NCBI RefSeq assembly: GCF_012927105.1
Contig: NZ_JABBFV010000004.1
Coordinates: 124,001 to 188,000 of the forward strand
Reading direction: 5' to 3'
DNA: 64,000 nucleotides
Source: Sphingobium psychrophilum
GTDB lineage: Bacteria > Pseudomonadota > Alphaproteobacteria > Sphingomonadales > Sphingomonadaceae
In this document: positions 35,207 through 46,522 of the stretch, one piece after another
How the letters are laid out: each line of letters opens with the position of its first letter
Position numbering within the stretch: position 1 is the first letter of the stretch
The notes under the pieces: model-generated
What the model saw: the letters and a program-made list of their open reading frames with translations, nothing else
Database searches by the model: none
What the model was told of the DNA's origin: nothing
Made by a program: the position numbers and the translations under genes

Positions 35207-36207
35207 GCCATCCCCATCGTGAATCCGGCTACCCGCTCGATCACCCAGAAACAGCCAATAATTCCCGCGCTATAGAGCGCGACCTGCCGCACCCATTGGT
35301 CGCGATCGAAGATCGACGCCAGCTTCATCGCGCCCAGCACGCAGGCGACAAAGATCAACTGCCCCAGTTCGACCCCGCCATTGAAGAACACCAGGCCCGA
35401 CAGCCGCTCCTGCGGTGCCACGCCCAATTCGCGCAACACGGTCGCAAAGCCAAGACCATGGAGCAAACCAAAGCCCGCCACCACCGCCAGTTGGCGACGA
35501 CGCTTGGCCGGATTGGCCATATCGCCCTCCTTCGCGCGGATCGCCTCGCGCGCCATGAAGGCGATGGACAATGCAATCACCGCCTCAACCGGCGGCACCG
35601 GCACAGTAACGATGTCGAAAAAGGCGAGCGCCAGGCTAAGCGAATGGCCGATGGTGAAGGTCGTCACCAACCCCAGCAGGAAGCGCCCGCGCGCCAGCAG
35701 GCACAGGCACAGGACGAAGGCGAGATGATCCCAGCCGCCCAATATATGCACGATCCCCTGCCAGGTATATTCGACCGCGATCTCCGGCAGGGCGCGCGTC
35801 CGCGCCGCCGTCTCGCCGATCGGCAGGGACAGGCTGTCACCATCGGGCTGGAGCGCCTGCGTCACCCGCGCGCCGGTGGCGGTAGACAGGAAGGTAGCGC
35901 CATCGACCGCCCAGGGGGTGACGATCGCATCGTCGGCCTTGAGCGCGCGATCGCAGGCGATGCCGATCGCATAGCGGGTCATCACCGTTTCGGTCAGCTT
36001 GTCGCGGCTGGTTTCCCGGCACCCTTCGGGCAGGCCAAGCGGCTTGTCGCTGGCGAGGACCGACGGGACCGAGGCGCTCAATTCGAAACTGCCGGGGTCC
36101 GCGCCCTGTTGTATTGTAAAGTCGCCGACGCGGAACACATCCGCCTGCGCCGGGACGGCAAAGCCCAGGAGCAGCGTCAGGATCAGCAGCAGGCGGCGCA
36201 CCATCAT
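35203..36207 (-). CDS. HupE/UreJ-type membrane protein
   Basis: 334 residues from MMVRRLLLILTLLLGF at 36207. Signal peptide, a periplasmic domain of about 160 residues, then about six helices with HILGGWDHLAFVLCLCLLA, TTFTIGHSLSLALAFF and FGLLHGLGFATVLREL. HupE/UreJ relatives are linked to nickel uptake, but this long periplasmic form is of unknown role and is not beside the urease genes. Start overlaps the PpiC stop. Confidence 0.8.
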   Translation of the reverse strand: MMVRRLLLILTLLLGFAVPAQADVFRVGDFTIQQGADPGSFELSASVPSVLASDKPLGLPEGCRETSRDKLTETVMTRYAIGIACDRALKADDAIVTPWAVDGATFLSTATGARVTQALQPDGDSLSLPIGETAARTRALPEIAVEYTWQGIVHILGGWDHLAFVLCLCLLARGRFLLGLVTTFTIGHSLSLALAFFDIVTVPVPPVEAVIALSIAFMAREAIRAKEGDMANPAKRRRQLAVVAGFGLLHGLGFATVLRELGVAPQERLSGLVFFNGGVELGQLIFVACVLGAMKLASIFDRDQWVRQVALYSAGIIGCFWVIERVAGFTMGMA

Positions 36208-37019
36208 TGCTCCACCTCGATGCGGTAGGCACCTTCGAGCTTGCGCACTTCCTTCTCGACCAGTGCGCCGGTTTCCGCGGCCAGATAATCCTGGCTCACC
36301 TGATCGCGCACATCGGTATAGGGCAGCATCGCGGACGGGCCGCGATCGCGCACCCGCGCGAAATGCCAGCCGCGCGTCGACTGGAGCGGCCCGATCCACT
36401 GGCCGGTCGGCACCTTTTTCAGCGCATCGGTGAAGGGCTGGCCGAACATGCCGCGCACCATCGATTCGCCATAATTGGGCAGGTCGTGGCCCATCCAGAA
36501 ATCATCGCCCTTCACCGTGCCGCCAGCACGCAGCGTCGCCAGCATCGCGGGCGCATCGGCCGGTTTGCGTTCGAAGAAGACATGGTCGAGCGACATGCGC
36601 GGTTCGGCGCGATACAGATCGCGATGGGCCGCATAATAGCCCATCAACTGATCCTCGCTCGGCTCCGCAGGCGCGCCCGCGATCATGAAGCGGACCCGAT
36701 CGATCAGCCGCTGCTTGGTGGTCTTGTCGGTCATGTGCATACCCCGCTCCACCGCTTCGCGGAACAGCAGTTCGTCGGCGACATAATCGTGGATCAGCTT
36801 GGCCTTGGCCTGCGCATCGGGCCTCTTGCCCGCCATCATCTCATAATCGTCGGACAGGCTTTTTTGCACTGACAGGGGCACGTCGATCGTCTCGCGACTG
36901 GCCGTTACTGCCCAGTAGAGCGCGAAGATCGCCCCCGCCACGACCAGGAAGACAAGGAACGGATCGCGCGCTGCCAAAGCGCGCAGCGAAGCAGTCAAAC
37001 GGCGCATCAGCGCAAGCAT
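36204..37019 (-). CDS. Membrane-anchored PpiC-type peptidyl-prolyl isomerase
   Basis: 271 residues. N-terminal helix (FLVFLVVAGAIFALYWAV), a SurA-N/PpiC-like middle (KLIHDYVADELLFREAVERG) and a parvulin-like C-terminal domain (KKVPTGQWIGPLQSTRGWHF). Likely periplasmic fold helper. First gene of the operon with the HupE-like and sulfotransferase genes. Confidence 0.85.
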   Translation of the reverse strand: MLALMRRLTASLRALAARDPFLVFLVVAGAIFALYWAVTASRETIDVPLSVQKSLSDDYEMMAGKRPDAQAKAKLIHDYVADELLFREAVERGMHMTDKTTKQRLIDRVRFMIAGAPAEPSEDQLMGYYAAHRDLYRAEPRMSLDHVFFERKPADAPAMLATLRAGGTVKGDDFWMGHDLPNYGESMVRGMFGQPFTDALKKVPTGQWIGPLQSTRGWHFARVRDRGPSAMLPYTDVRDQVSQDYLAAETGALVEKEVRKLEGAYRIEVEQ

Positions 37020-37133
37020 CCTTTCAAACCCGCCCGGCAGAGCGGGCGTTCTTCGCCCAGCTTATGCCGACGCCAACCAGCCGTCCACCTACGTCAAATG
37101 ACGCATGGGTGCGACACCCTGCCATAGCAACTT

Positions 37134-37208
37134 CCGTTCGTTTCGAGCGAAGTCGAGAAACGATGGCGCAGTTCTCGCCGCTTCTCGACTTCGCTCGAAG
37201 CGAACGGG
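37134..37208. repeat. Intergenic palindromic repeat
   Basis: CCGTTCGTTTCGAGCGAAGT and its inverse CTTCGCTCGAAGCGAACGG around GAGAAACG...CGCTTCTC. Between the PpiC gene and the IorB-type gene; the gap 37020-37216 holds nothing else recognisable. Confidence 0.8.
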
Positions 37209-37216
37209 CGGAGGCA

Positions 37217-39400
37217 TCAAGCCAGCATCTCCGCCGTGACCGGCAGGGTACGGATGCGCTTGCCGGTCGCGGCATATATGGCGTTGACCAGCGCCGGGAT
37301 CACCGGCGGCAGCGCCGGTTCGCCAAGACCGGTGGGCGGATAATCGGTCTTCACGAACTCGACGATGATCTGCGGCGCATCGTTGATGCGCAGATAGGGG
37401 TGGGTGTCGTAATTGGCCTGTTCCACCGCGCCTGCAACCTGCGTGATCTGCTGCCCGGCCAGTGCCTGGCCCAGCCCCTCGATCACAGAACCTTGCGCCT
37501 GGTGCAGCGCGTTGATCGGGTTGATGATCTGGCTACCGACATCGCCCGCGACCCAGACGGTCTTCACCTTGGGCACCCCGTCGACAATCGCCACTTCCAC
37601 CACTTCGGCGAAATAGCCCATATGGCTGTAATAGAAGGCAAAGCCCTTGCCCGACCCCTTGGGCAGCGTCTTGCGGTTCGCCCAGTCCCCCATGGCGATC
37701 GCCTTTTCGATCACCCCCTTGGCGCGCGCGGTTACGAAGGGCGGCTGGTTGGGACCGCGCGGCAATGCCTTCGGGTCGCTGAACAGGTCCAGCATCAGCG
37801 TCGGCAAATCCTTGCCCGCCGCCTGCGCAACCTCGTCCAGAAACGCCTGGGTGACGAACCCCAGCGCGTTGGAGCCGGGCGCGCGCAACCAGCCGGTCGG
37901 CATGTTGGTGGCGAGGAAACTCTGTTCCAGCAGCACATTGTCGATCAGCCCAACGGGCAGTTCGCTCGCCGGCATTTCCGCCGACCGCACTGGCTTGCCA
38001 TCCTTGCCGAAGGTCACGAAATGATCGTGGAAGGCGGTCAGCTTGCCGCCCTTGTCCAGCGCGGCGCGAAAGCCGTGCCAGCCGGCGGGGCGATAGAAAT
38101 CGCGCTGGATATCCTGCTGCCGGGTCCAGAGCAGCTTCACCGGCACGCCGGGCAGTTGCGCCGCGATAGACGCCGCCTGCACCATATAATCGTTCATCAG
38201 CCGCCGCCCGAAGCCGCCACCGATGCGGGTGAAGTTGATGCGGATCTTCTCCGGCGGCAGGTTCAGCGCCTTGGCCACCAGCGCGCGCCCACTTTCCGGG
38301 TTCTGCGTCGGCGCCCATATTTCGACCGCGCCGTCCTTGAACAAGGCGGTGCAATTTTGCGGCTCCAGCGTGCCATGCGCAAGGAAGGGATAGTCATAAT
38401 CGGCCGTCACCGTCTTCACGGCGCTGGCGAAGGCAGCATCGACGTCGCCAGTGCGGACGATGTCGGCGTCGGCCTTGCCCTTTCGCTTCGCCGCGGCTTG
38501 GCTCGCATAGCTTTCGGTCGAAAAGCCGCTGACCGCGCTGACGTCCCAATCGATCTTGAGCGCCTCGCGCGCCTGATTGGCGCTCCACCAGCTTTTCGAG
38601 AGGATAGCGACGCCCTCGAAACCGGATTCCGGCGTGCCATCGCCCTTGATCGTCAGCACATGGGCGACGCCGGGCAGCGCCTTCACCGCGTCCAGATTGG
38701 CCGATTTCATGGTGCCGCCGAACGCCGGGCAGGTTTCCAGCACCGCATAGAGCATGTTCGGCAGCTTGAAATCAATGCCGAACAGCGGCTTGCCCGCGAC
38801 GATGGCGGGCGTATCGACACCGCCGACCGACTGGCCGATGATGCGGAAATCAGCGGAGTCCGTCAGCTTGAGTGTCGCCGGATCGGGCGCGGGCAGCTTG
38901 GCCGCTACCGCCGCGAGCGAGGCATAGGTCGCCGACTTGCCCGATTTGGGGTCGATGACCTTGCCAGCCGACGTCTTTAGCGTCTCCGGCGCCACGCCCC
39001 AGCCCTGCGCCGCCGCCGCGACCAGCATCGCCCGCGCCGCTGCGCCCGCCTGCCGCGTGGGCAGCCATTCGCGCGGGGTGGTGCGGCTGCCGCCCGCGCT
39101 CTGGCCGCCGAAAATCTTGGCGTCGGCATGGGTCTGCTCAATCGTCACCTGGCTCCAGTCGACGCCCAGTTCCTCGGCGATCATCATCGGCAACATGGTC
39201 TTGGCGCCCTGCCCGATCTCCGCATTTTTCGCGCCGATGACGACGCGGTTGTCGGGCAGGATGCGAATGAAGGCGGTCAGGATCACCGGCGTTCCGTCGG
39301 CCGCACGCGCCACGGGCACGTTCAGGTCGAACAGCAACCCGCCGCCTGCCAGCAGCGAAGCGGAGATGAAGCCCCGGCGCGACAATGTGGCGGCGCTCAT
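37217..39400 (-). CDS. Molybdenum hydroxylase large subunit, IorB-type
   Basis: 727 residues from [17 protein letters not shown] at 39400, with a twin-arginine signal, so exported. Molybdopterin-binding xanthine dehydrogenase fold, IorB layout: [36 protein letters not shown] and a C-terminal [16 protein letters not shown]. Partners the [2Fe-2S] subunit that overlaps its start. Oxidises an N-heterocycle or aldehyde; actual substrate unknown. Confidence 0.92.
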   Translation of the reverse strand: MSAATLSRRGFISASLLAGGGLLFDLNVPVARAADGTPVILTAFIRILPDNRVVIGAKNAEIGQGAKTMLPMMIAEELGVDWSQVTIEQTHADAKIFGGQSAGGSRTTPREWLPTRQAGAAARAMLVAAAAQGWGVAPETLKTSAGKVIDPKSGKSATYASLAAVAAKLPAPDPATLKLTDSADFRIIGQSVGGVDTPAIVAGKPLFGIDFKLPNMLYAVLETCPAFGGTMKSANLDAVKALPGVAHVLTIKGDGTPESGFEGVAILSKSWWSANQAREALKIDWDVSAVSGFSTESYASQAAAKRKGKADADIVRTGDVDAAFASAVKTVTADYDYPFLAHGTLEPQNCTALFKDGAVEIWAPTQNPESGRALVAKALNLPPEKIRINFTRIGGGFGRRLMNDYMVQAASIAAQLPGVPVKLLWTRQQDIQRDFYRPAGWHGFRAALDKGGKLTAFHDHFVTFGKDGKPVRSAEMPASELPVGLIDNVLLEQSFLATNMPTGWLRAPGSNALGFVTQAFLDEVAQAAGKDLPTLMLDLFSDPKALPRGPNQPPFVTARAKGVIEKAIAMGDWANRKTLPKGSGKGFAFYYSHMGYFAEVVEVAIVDGVPKVKTVWVAGDVGSQIINPINALHQAQGSVIEGLGQALAGQQITQVAGAVEQANYDTHPYLRINDAPQIIVEFVKTDYPPTGLGEPALPPVIPALVNAIYAATGKRIRTLPVTAEMLA

Positions 39401-39867
39401 GCCTGCATGTCCTTGATGCCGGCCGCATCCTTGATCGCGGCGCGGATGCGGACATAGGTGGAGCAGCGGCACAGATTGCCCATCATCGCCGCATCGATCT
39501 CCTCGTCACTGGGTTTGGGTGTGGTGGCGAGCAAAGCGGTGGCGCTCATGATCTGCCCGGCCTGGCAATATCCGCATTGCGGCACGTCATGCTTCACCCA
39601 GGCAGCGGCGATGCGCTTGCCCGCGTCACCCGCCTGCACGCCCTCGATCGTGGTGATCGCCTTGCCGGCCACATCGCCCAGCGGCGTCTGGCAGGATCGC
39701 ACCGCCTCCCCGCCGACATGCACGGTGCAGGCGCCGCACAGACCCGCGCCGCAGCCGAACTTGGTGCCGACCATGTCCAGATCCTCGCGCAGCACCCACA
39801 GCAGCGGCTTGGCGCTGTCGCCATCGACCTGCCGTTTCTGACCATTCACCGTGAAGCTGATCGCCAT
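39397..39867 (-). CDS. [2Fe-2S] subunit of molybdenum hydroxylase, IorA-type
   Basis: 156 residues. Plant-type ferredoxin cluster ligands Cys39, 44, 47 and 59 ([15 protein letters not shown]) and the second cluster Cys98, 101, 133 and 135 ([17 protein letters not shown]). Passes electrons from the Mo subunit. No signal; presumably exported in complex with the Tat substrate IorB. Overlaps IorB by 4 bases. Confidence 0.95.
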   Translation of the reverse strand: MAISFTVNGQKRQVDGDSAKPLLWVLREDLDMVGTKFGCGAGLCGACTVHVGGEAVRSCQTPLGDVAGKAITTIEGVQAGDAGKRIAAAWVKHDVPQCGYCQAGQIMSATALLATTPKPSDEEIDAAMMGNLCRCSTYVRIRAAIKDAAGIKDMQA

Positions 39868-39927
39868 ATCTCTACCCCGTCTCTTTTACCGCCAATAGAG
39901 GCGCATCTGCACGCTTCTGTCCAGTCG

Positions 39928-40509
39928 TCATGACAGGAGCGCTATGGCGTCCCCGTTTTCGCGCTCGATCGGGCGCGGCTGGACATGGACCAGTAGCGCA
40001 TCAAGCTGCTCGCGCGCCTCCACCACCCCCCGCGCCAGCAGCCGCCCGCGCGCATCGATCAGCGCGGCGGACGGTCGGTCGCCGGACCGGAAGTCGCGCA
40101 TCACCTCCGCGCTCAATATGACATCAGTGTCGCGGATATGATGCTGGCGCAGCATGTCGCCATAGTCCTCCGCCCGCCCTTCCCCCAGGAACAGCAGCCG
40201 CAACCGCTTGCGATCGGTCAGCGCCAGCGCATCGCGGATCGCGGCGCGACTGGCGGCGCAATCTGGGCGGATGAAGAGCAGCAGCAGCGCGCGCCCGTCC
40301 GCGCTCGGCCCGCCGATCGTCAGCATGTCCCCGGCCAGGGTCGGCGCGCTGACCACCGGGGCCGCGCCGCCGGGACCGGGCAGGCCCGCACGCTGCGCGA
40401 TCGGCGTGCCGCGATCCTGCAACTGCCGCAACTGGCGCGCCAGCGCCACCACCGCCACGACCAGCAGGATGACGATAATCCATAAAAGGAAGAGAGACGC
40501 GATCAGCAC
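39928..40509 (-). CDS. MauD-like membrane-anchored thioredoxin-fold protein
   Basis: 193 residues with a GTG start at 40509 chosen because it begins the N-terminal helix (LIASLFLLWIIVILLVVAVV); no good ATG exists. Thioredoxin-like domain resembling MauD of methylamine utilisation, but the active-site motif reads CAAS (LLLFIRPDCAASRAAIRDAL), lacking the second Cys. Probably not a classical disulphide enzyme. It is co-directional with IorAB. Confidence 0.65.
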   Translation of the reverse strand: MLIASLFLLWIIVILLVVAVVALARQLRQLQDRGTPIAQRAGLPGPGGAAPVVSAPTLAGDMLTIGGPSADGRALLLLFIRPDCAASRAAIRDALALTDRKRLRLLFLGEGRAEDYGDMLRQHHIRDTDVILSAEVMRDFRSGDRPSAALIDARGRLLARGVVEAREQLDALLVHVQPRPIERENGDAIALLS

Positions 40510-40838
40510 CAGGCGGTCATGCTCATAAATATCAGAACATGGCGCTAACCCGCCGATCCGCGCCGCTCGATAGGGTGTTTGACGTAGAGCCTTGGCCGGG
40601 CATCCCGTTATGCCGGACGCAGGGTCGTTCGCAGGATCCTCTTGGGCAGCGCAAGCCGCCCTGCAGCAAGCGCGCAAAAAACCTCTCCCATAGCGCCTTG
40701 CTCCGGCCCGGACTCCCTGTGGGTCCGGGCCGTTGCCCATAGCGCGCGCCAAAGGCTACGTCGTTCACCCCATTTGCCGCTTACCCGCCCACCCCTAGCT
40801 TTCGGGACAATCGTCAAGATTGTATAAGGGGGTTAGTG
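40510..40838. other. Structured intergenic region, possible ncRNA
   Basis: 329 bases without a credible gene. Plus-strand sequence contains several stems: CCGGGCAT/ATGCCGG near 40595, AGGGTC/GATCCT near 40622, GGGCAGC/GCCGCCC near 40650, and a 9-base stem GGCCCGGAC/GTCCGGGCC at 40705-40731. ATAGGGTGTTT near 40570 could pair loosely with AAACCTCTCCCAT near 40680, giving a rod-like shape as in 6S RNA. A resemblance only; the identity is not established. Confidence 0.3.
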
Positions 40839-42335
40839 ATGAGGCTGAAACATGCGCTGCTGGGCGTGTTGCTCGCCGCCACGGTGATTTCGTCGGCGGC
40901 GGTCGTCGCCCAGAATGACAAGCCGACCGTGCCCGCCGCATTGGAAGCCAAGATCAAGTCCCTGTCCAAGGAAAAGCGCGACTTCCTGACCTCCGACCCG
41001 GCCGAGATGTTCGCCGGCTCCTACGACAAATTGTTCGAACGGCTGGCGACCAAGACGCCGGAAGAAATCAGCGCCTATATCGAGGCGATGATGGATGCGG
41101 TCGCCGCGTCGAAGTTCAACGCCAAGACCGACATGGCGGCCATCCCGCTCGATACCGACAATGAAAATTTCAACGGCTGGAAGCTGCGTCGCCCCGCGGG
41201 CCTGGACCCCAAGCGTGAAGCCGGGCCGTTTTCGCTGAGCTATTATGCGCATAGCATGGGCGGCGGCGGCGTCTATGGCGGCGGCATCGCCACCTTTGCG
41301 GGCGCGCCGGTGGCGATCTTCCCCGAAGATCTGGTCGCGGGCAAGGTGGACGTCGCGATCGTCGGCGCGCCGCTGGACATGGGATCGGGCTATCGCGGGG
41401 CGAAGGGCGGCCCATCGGCGATGCGCACCCAATATGGCGCGGGCGGCATCGACATGTATACGATGGTCGATCCGTCCAAGGAATTGAAGATCGTCGATTA
41501 TGGCGACATCGCCGTCGACAATATGTCGACCGAGCGCACCGTTGCCCATGTCCGCGAACGGGTGGCCGAAATCGCCCGGACCGGCGCGATCCCCTTCATC
41601 GTCGGCGGCGATCACAGCCTGGAATATAGCGATGTCGCCGGGATAGCCGACGTCCATGGCAAGGGCAGCTTCGGCGTCGTCCATTTCGATTCCCACTATG
41701 ACGCGGGCAAGGGCGGCGTGCATTTCATCACCCATGGCGCCCCGGTCTATCGCGCGGTCAAGGAAGGCCATGTGCTGGGCAAGAACTACATCCAGGTCGG
41801 CCTGCGCGGGCCGTGGCCGGAAAAGGAAGGGTTCGAATGGATGCGCGACAATGGCGTGCGCTACCATGCGATGCCGGAGGTCGAGAAAAATGGCTGGGCC
41901 GCGACGATGGAACGCGCGCTGAAGGAAGCACGCGAGAGCGGCAAGAAACTCTACGTCTCATTCGACGTGGACGTGCTCGATCCGGCCTTCATCCCCGGCA
42001 CCGGCACGCCTGTCCCCGGCGGGCTGACGATGCGCGAGGCGATCCCGATCGTGCGGCGGCTGTGCGCGGAAAATGACCTGGTCGGTTTCGAGATCGTCGA
42101 ACTCGCGCCAGTGCTGGACCCGACCTATCGCAGCGCCCTCAACGCCAATTTCATCATGCACGCCTGCCTGACCGGCGTCGCGATGCGCAAGAAAGGCATC
42201 CGCCAAGCGGGCTATCTGTCCGACCTGACGACCGAGCACGGCCAGCCCTTTAATGGCGACAAGGCGGCCAAGGACGGCAAGGCGGAAAAGATCGACCCCA
42301 ATTTCGCCCGCGGCGGTCGTCGGCCGACGACTTAA
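40839..42335 (+). CDS. Exported arginase/agmatinase-family hydrolase
   Basis: 498 residues from ATG at 40839, with AAGGGGG before it; a GTG at 40836 is the other option. Signal peptide MRLKHALLGVLLAATVIS with cleavage near VVAQ, unusual for this normally cytosolic family. Metal ligands: His259 (GGDHSLEYSD), Asp284-His286-Asp288 (HFDSHYDAG), Asp376 and Asp378 (SFDVDVLDPAFIPGTGTP). Predicted to split a guanidino compound to urea plus an amine in the periplasm. An N-terminal extension of about 150 residues precedes the catalytic domain. It directly precedes the urease genes. Confidence 0.85.
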   Translation: MRLKHALLGVLLAATVISSAAVVAQNDKPTVPAALEAKIKSLSKEKRDFLTSDPAEMFAGSYDKLFERLATKTPEEISAYIEAMMDAVAASKFNAKTDMAAIPLDTDNENFNGWKLRRPAGLDPKREAGPFSLSYYAHSMGGGGVYGGGIATFAGAPVAIFPEDLVAGKVDVAIVGAPLDMGSGYRGAKGGPSAMRTQYGAGGIDMYTMVDPSKELKIVDYGDIAVDNMSTERTVAHVRERVAEIARTGAIPFIVGGDHSLEYSDVAGIADVHGKGSFGVVHFDSHYDAGKGGVHFITHGAPVYRAVKEGHVLGKNYIQVGLRGPWPEKEGFEWMRDNGVRYHAMPEVEKNGWAATMERALKEARESGKKLYVSFDVDVLDPAFIPGTGTPVPGGLTMREAIPIVRRLCAENDLVGFEIVELAPVLDPTYRSALNANFIMHACLTGVAMRKKGIRQAGYLSDLTTEHGQPFNGDKAAKDGKAEKIDPNFARGGRRPTT

Positions 42336-42337
42336 AA

Positions 42338-42464
42338 ATCCTCCCCTTTGAGGGGAGGTGGCAGGGCGAAGCCCTGACGGAGGGGTATCGCCCTATCGAT
42401 AGGGTGATACCCCTCCACCACGCCCTTCGGGCGCGATTCCCCTCCCCTTTGAGGGGAGGAATTG
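42338..42464. repeat. Composite palindromic repeat before ureD
   Basis: Direct copies of CCTCCCCTTTGAGGGGAGG at 42340-42358 and 42441-42459 enclose a 38-base near-perfect palindrome (42379-42416, arms GGAGGGGTATC and GATACCCCTCC). Lies between the exported hydrolase and ureD. Confidence 0.88.
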
Positions 42465-42546
42465 CCAAAGCGCTCCGGCGGTCCAGCGCCGCCCTTTCGT
42501 TACATACGTCATATGCCCCATGTCGCGACCTGCCCGCGCTAACCAC

Positions 42547-43404
42547 ATGTCTTATATGACCGTTCAACGCGCCATCACCGTGCCGCCCAAGTCCCGGCAC
42601 CAGCGGGTGGACGGGCGCGCCATGGTCGCCTTTTCGCCCCGCGGCATCCGCGACATGATGCAGGTTGCGCCGGCCCGGCTGCTGTTCCCCGAGGGGCGAG
42701 AAGGCGATTTCCCTCTGGCCGTCACCGTCACCACCAGCGGCGGCCTGACCGGCGGCGACAGGCTGGCGCTGGACATCATCGTCGATCCCGGCGCGGCCGC
42801 GACTATCGTCCCGCAAGCGGCCGAAAAGCTATACCGCGCGCTGGACGAGGACGAACCGACCCGCATCGACACGCGCATCACCATCGGCGCGGGCGCGACC
42901 TGCGAATGGCTGGCGCAGGAAGCGATCCTGTTCGACCGCAGCCGGATGCGCCGGACGCTCGAAGCAAACCTCGCGCCCGACGCGCGCATGCTGGCGATGG
43001 AAATGCTGGTGCTGGGCCGCGGCGCGATGGGGGAAGTCTATGCCAGCGGCCTGATCCACGACGCCTGGCGCATCCGCCGCGACGGGCGGCTGGTCTGGGC
43101 CGACACGCTCCATGTCGAGGGCGATTTCGCTGCCCAGGGCCGCGCGCCCTTCGGCTTCGGCGATGCGACCGCTATCGCCACCCTGGTCTATGCCGGGCCG
43201 GACGCGGGCGACTATCTCGACCTCGCCCGCAGCCTGTTCGAGGGGCCGGGGGCCGGCGCGACCAGCTTTGACGGGCTCCTCATCCTGCGCCTGACCGCCG
43301 CCGATCCGCAGGCCCTGCGCAAGGATGTGATGCGCGCGGCGGGCATATTGCGCGCCGCCATATTCGGACTGTCGCCAACCATGCCAACCATCTGTTACTG
43401 CTAG
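42547..43404 (+). CDS. ureD: Urease accessory protein UreD
   Basis: Chaperone that holds apo-urease during nickel loading with UreF and UreG. About 285 residues. UreD core is visible ([60 protein letters not shown]). The start is uncertain: ATGs at 42520, 42547 and 42556 all lack a clear ribosome site. 4 bases before ureA. Confidence 0.93.
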   Translation: MSYMTVQRAITVPPKSRHQRVDGRAMVAFSPRGIRDMMQVAPARLLFPEGREGDFPLAVTVTTSGGLTGGDRLALDIIVDPGAAATIVPQAAEKLYRALDEDEPTRIDTRITIGAGATCEWLAQEAILFDRSRMRRTLEANLAPDARMLAMEMLVLGRGAMGEVYASGLIHDAWRIRRDGRLVWADTLHVEGDFAAQGRAPFGFGDATAIATLVYAGPDAGDYLDLARSLFEGPGAGATSFDGLLILRLTAADPQALRKDVMRAAGILRAAIFGLSPTMPTICYC

Positions 43405-43408
43405 GGCC

Positions 43409-43711
<303 letters not shown>

Positions 43712-43737
43712 GGGACAACCCGCTTGCCCCCCAACCC

Positions 43738-43815
43738 CCGTTCGCCCTGAGCCTGTCGAAGGGCTTTTATTGCTCGACGAAGAGAGCAGGGCTTCGACAG
43801 GCTCAGCCCGAACGG
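43738..43815. repeat. Palindromic repeat between ureA and ureB
   Basis: CCGTTCGCCCTGAGCCTGTC and its inverse GACAGGCTCAGCCCGAACGG with a 38-base middle. Interrupts the normally tight ureA-ureB junction. It stays open in the ureB frame, making ureB look N-terminally longer. Confidence 0.88.
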
Positions 43816-43832
43816 ATGTGGGAGTGGGCCAG

Positions 43833-44138
43833 ATGATCCCCGGCGAAATCATCCCTGCCCCCGGCGACATCCTGCTGAACGCAGGGCGCGTGCCCATCAC
43901 CCTCACGATCGCCAATAGCGGCGACCGGCCGATCCAGGTCGGCAGCCATTATCATTTCGCCGAAACCAACCCGGCGCTGCTGTTCGATCGCGACGCGGCG
44001 CGCGGCTATCGGCTCGATATCCCGTCGGGCACCGCCGTCCGCTTCGAACCGGGCCAGAGCCGGGACGTGCAACTCATCCCCTATGCCGGCGACCGCATCG
44101 TCATCGGCTTCCGCGGCGATGTGATGGGGAAGCTATAA
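43833..44138 (+). CDS. ureB: Urease beta subunit
   Basis: 101 residues from [20 protein letters not shown] at 43833, preceded by GGGAG; the frame open upstream comes from the repeat. [19 protein letters not shown] and [20 protein letters not shown] are hallmarks of UreB. Confidence 0.98.
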   Translation: MIPGEIIPAPGDILLNAGRVPITLTIANSGDRPIQVGSHYHFAETNPALLFDRDAARGYRLDIPSGTAVRFEPGQSRDVQLIPYAGDRIVIGFRGDVMGKL

Positions 44139-44156
44139 TGGCGTACACGTTAACAC

Positions 44157-44180
44157 CCGTTCGTTTCGAGCGGAGGGGTC
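44157..44180. repeat. Half-copy of an intergenic repeat at the ureC ribosome site
   Basis: CCGTTCGTTTCGAGCGGAGG, the end of the type seen at 37134. GGAGGGG within or next to it lies 5-9 bases before the ureC ATG and acts as its apparent Shine-Dalgarno. Confidence 0.6.
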
Positions 44181-44184
44181 GCTG

Positions 44185-45897
<1,713 letters not shown>

Positions 45898-45922
45898 CAA
45901 GCTGCCTTAACCGCCCTTCACC

Positions 45923-46012
45923 CGTCATCCCCGCGAAGGCGGGGACCAATCTCCGGGCCTCGCGTCTGGAGATAGGGTGGGAGATGGGTTCCCGCCTTCG
46001 CGGGAATGACGG
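45923..46012. repeat. Palindromic repeat between ureC and ureE
   Basis: Outer arms CGTCATCCCCGCGAAGGCGG and CCGCCTTCGCGGGAATGACG with inner CAATCTCC/GGAGAT. Same family as 6316 and 31849. Ends 12 bases before the ureE ATG. Confidence 0.85.
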
Positions 46013-46024
46013 AGTGAATAAATC

Positions 46025-46522
46025 ATGCTGACCGCCCATGATGTCATCCCCCACGGCCACTGGTCCGGCCCCGCCGCCGACCATATCATGCTGGACCATG
46101 ACGCCCGCCATCGCCGCCGCTGGGTCTATACCGCCGACCATGGCACGATGTTCCTGCTCGACCTCGCCCGCGCCACTGTGCTGAACCATGGCGACGCGGT
46201 GCAACTATCCGATGGTCGCCTGGTCGAAATCCTTGCCGCACCCGAAGCGCTGGTGGAAGTCACCGCCGCAGACCCGTCCGCGATGATCCGCCTCGCCTGG
46301 CATATCGGCAACCGGCATTTGCCCGCCGAACTGCACCCCCATGCCATCCGCCTGCGTGACGATCATGTCATCAACGCCATGCTTGAAGGGCTGGGCGCGA
46401 CCGTGGTGAAGATCCACGCGCCCTTCACCCCCGAAGGTGGTGCCTATTCCGGCGGCGGCCATGATCATGGCCATCATCATCACGATCATTCCCACGACCA
46501 CCATCACGACCATGCTGGCTGA
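46025..46522 (+). CDS. ureE: Urease accessory protein UreE (nickel chaperone)
   Basis: 165 residues. UreE core: DHGTMFLLDLARATVLNHGD and LAWHIGNRHLPAELHPHAIR. The C-terminus is a long His/Asp tail ([18 protein letters not shown]) that binds Ni2+ for delivery to urease through UreG. Overlaps ureF by 11 bases. Confidence 0.97.
   Translation: MLTAHDVIPHGHWSGPAADHIMLDHDARHRRRWVYTADHGTMFLLDLARATVLNHGDAVQLSDGRLVEILAAPEALVEVTAADPSAMIRLAWHIGNRHLPAELHPHAIRLRDDHVINAMLEGLGATVVKIHAPFTPEGGAYSGGGHDHGHHHHDHSHDHHHDHAG

Noticed and set aside
35203..36207. Nickel permease for the urease
   Set aside because: The HupE/UreJ-type protein sits 5 kb away in a different operon with a PPIase and a sulfotransferase, and its large periplasmic domain is unlike simple nickel permeases.
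37064..38980. Long plus-strand frame opposite the IorB-type gene
   Set aside because: Antisense shadow, His/Arg-rich without motifs, no ribosome site.
40510..40838. Guanidine riboswitch before the exported hydrolase
   Set aside because: None of the conserved ykkC-I, mini-ykkC or guanidine-III sequence blocks could be recognised there or at 53208-53316.
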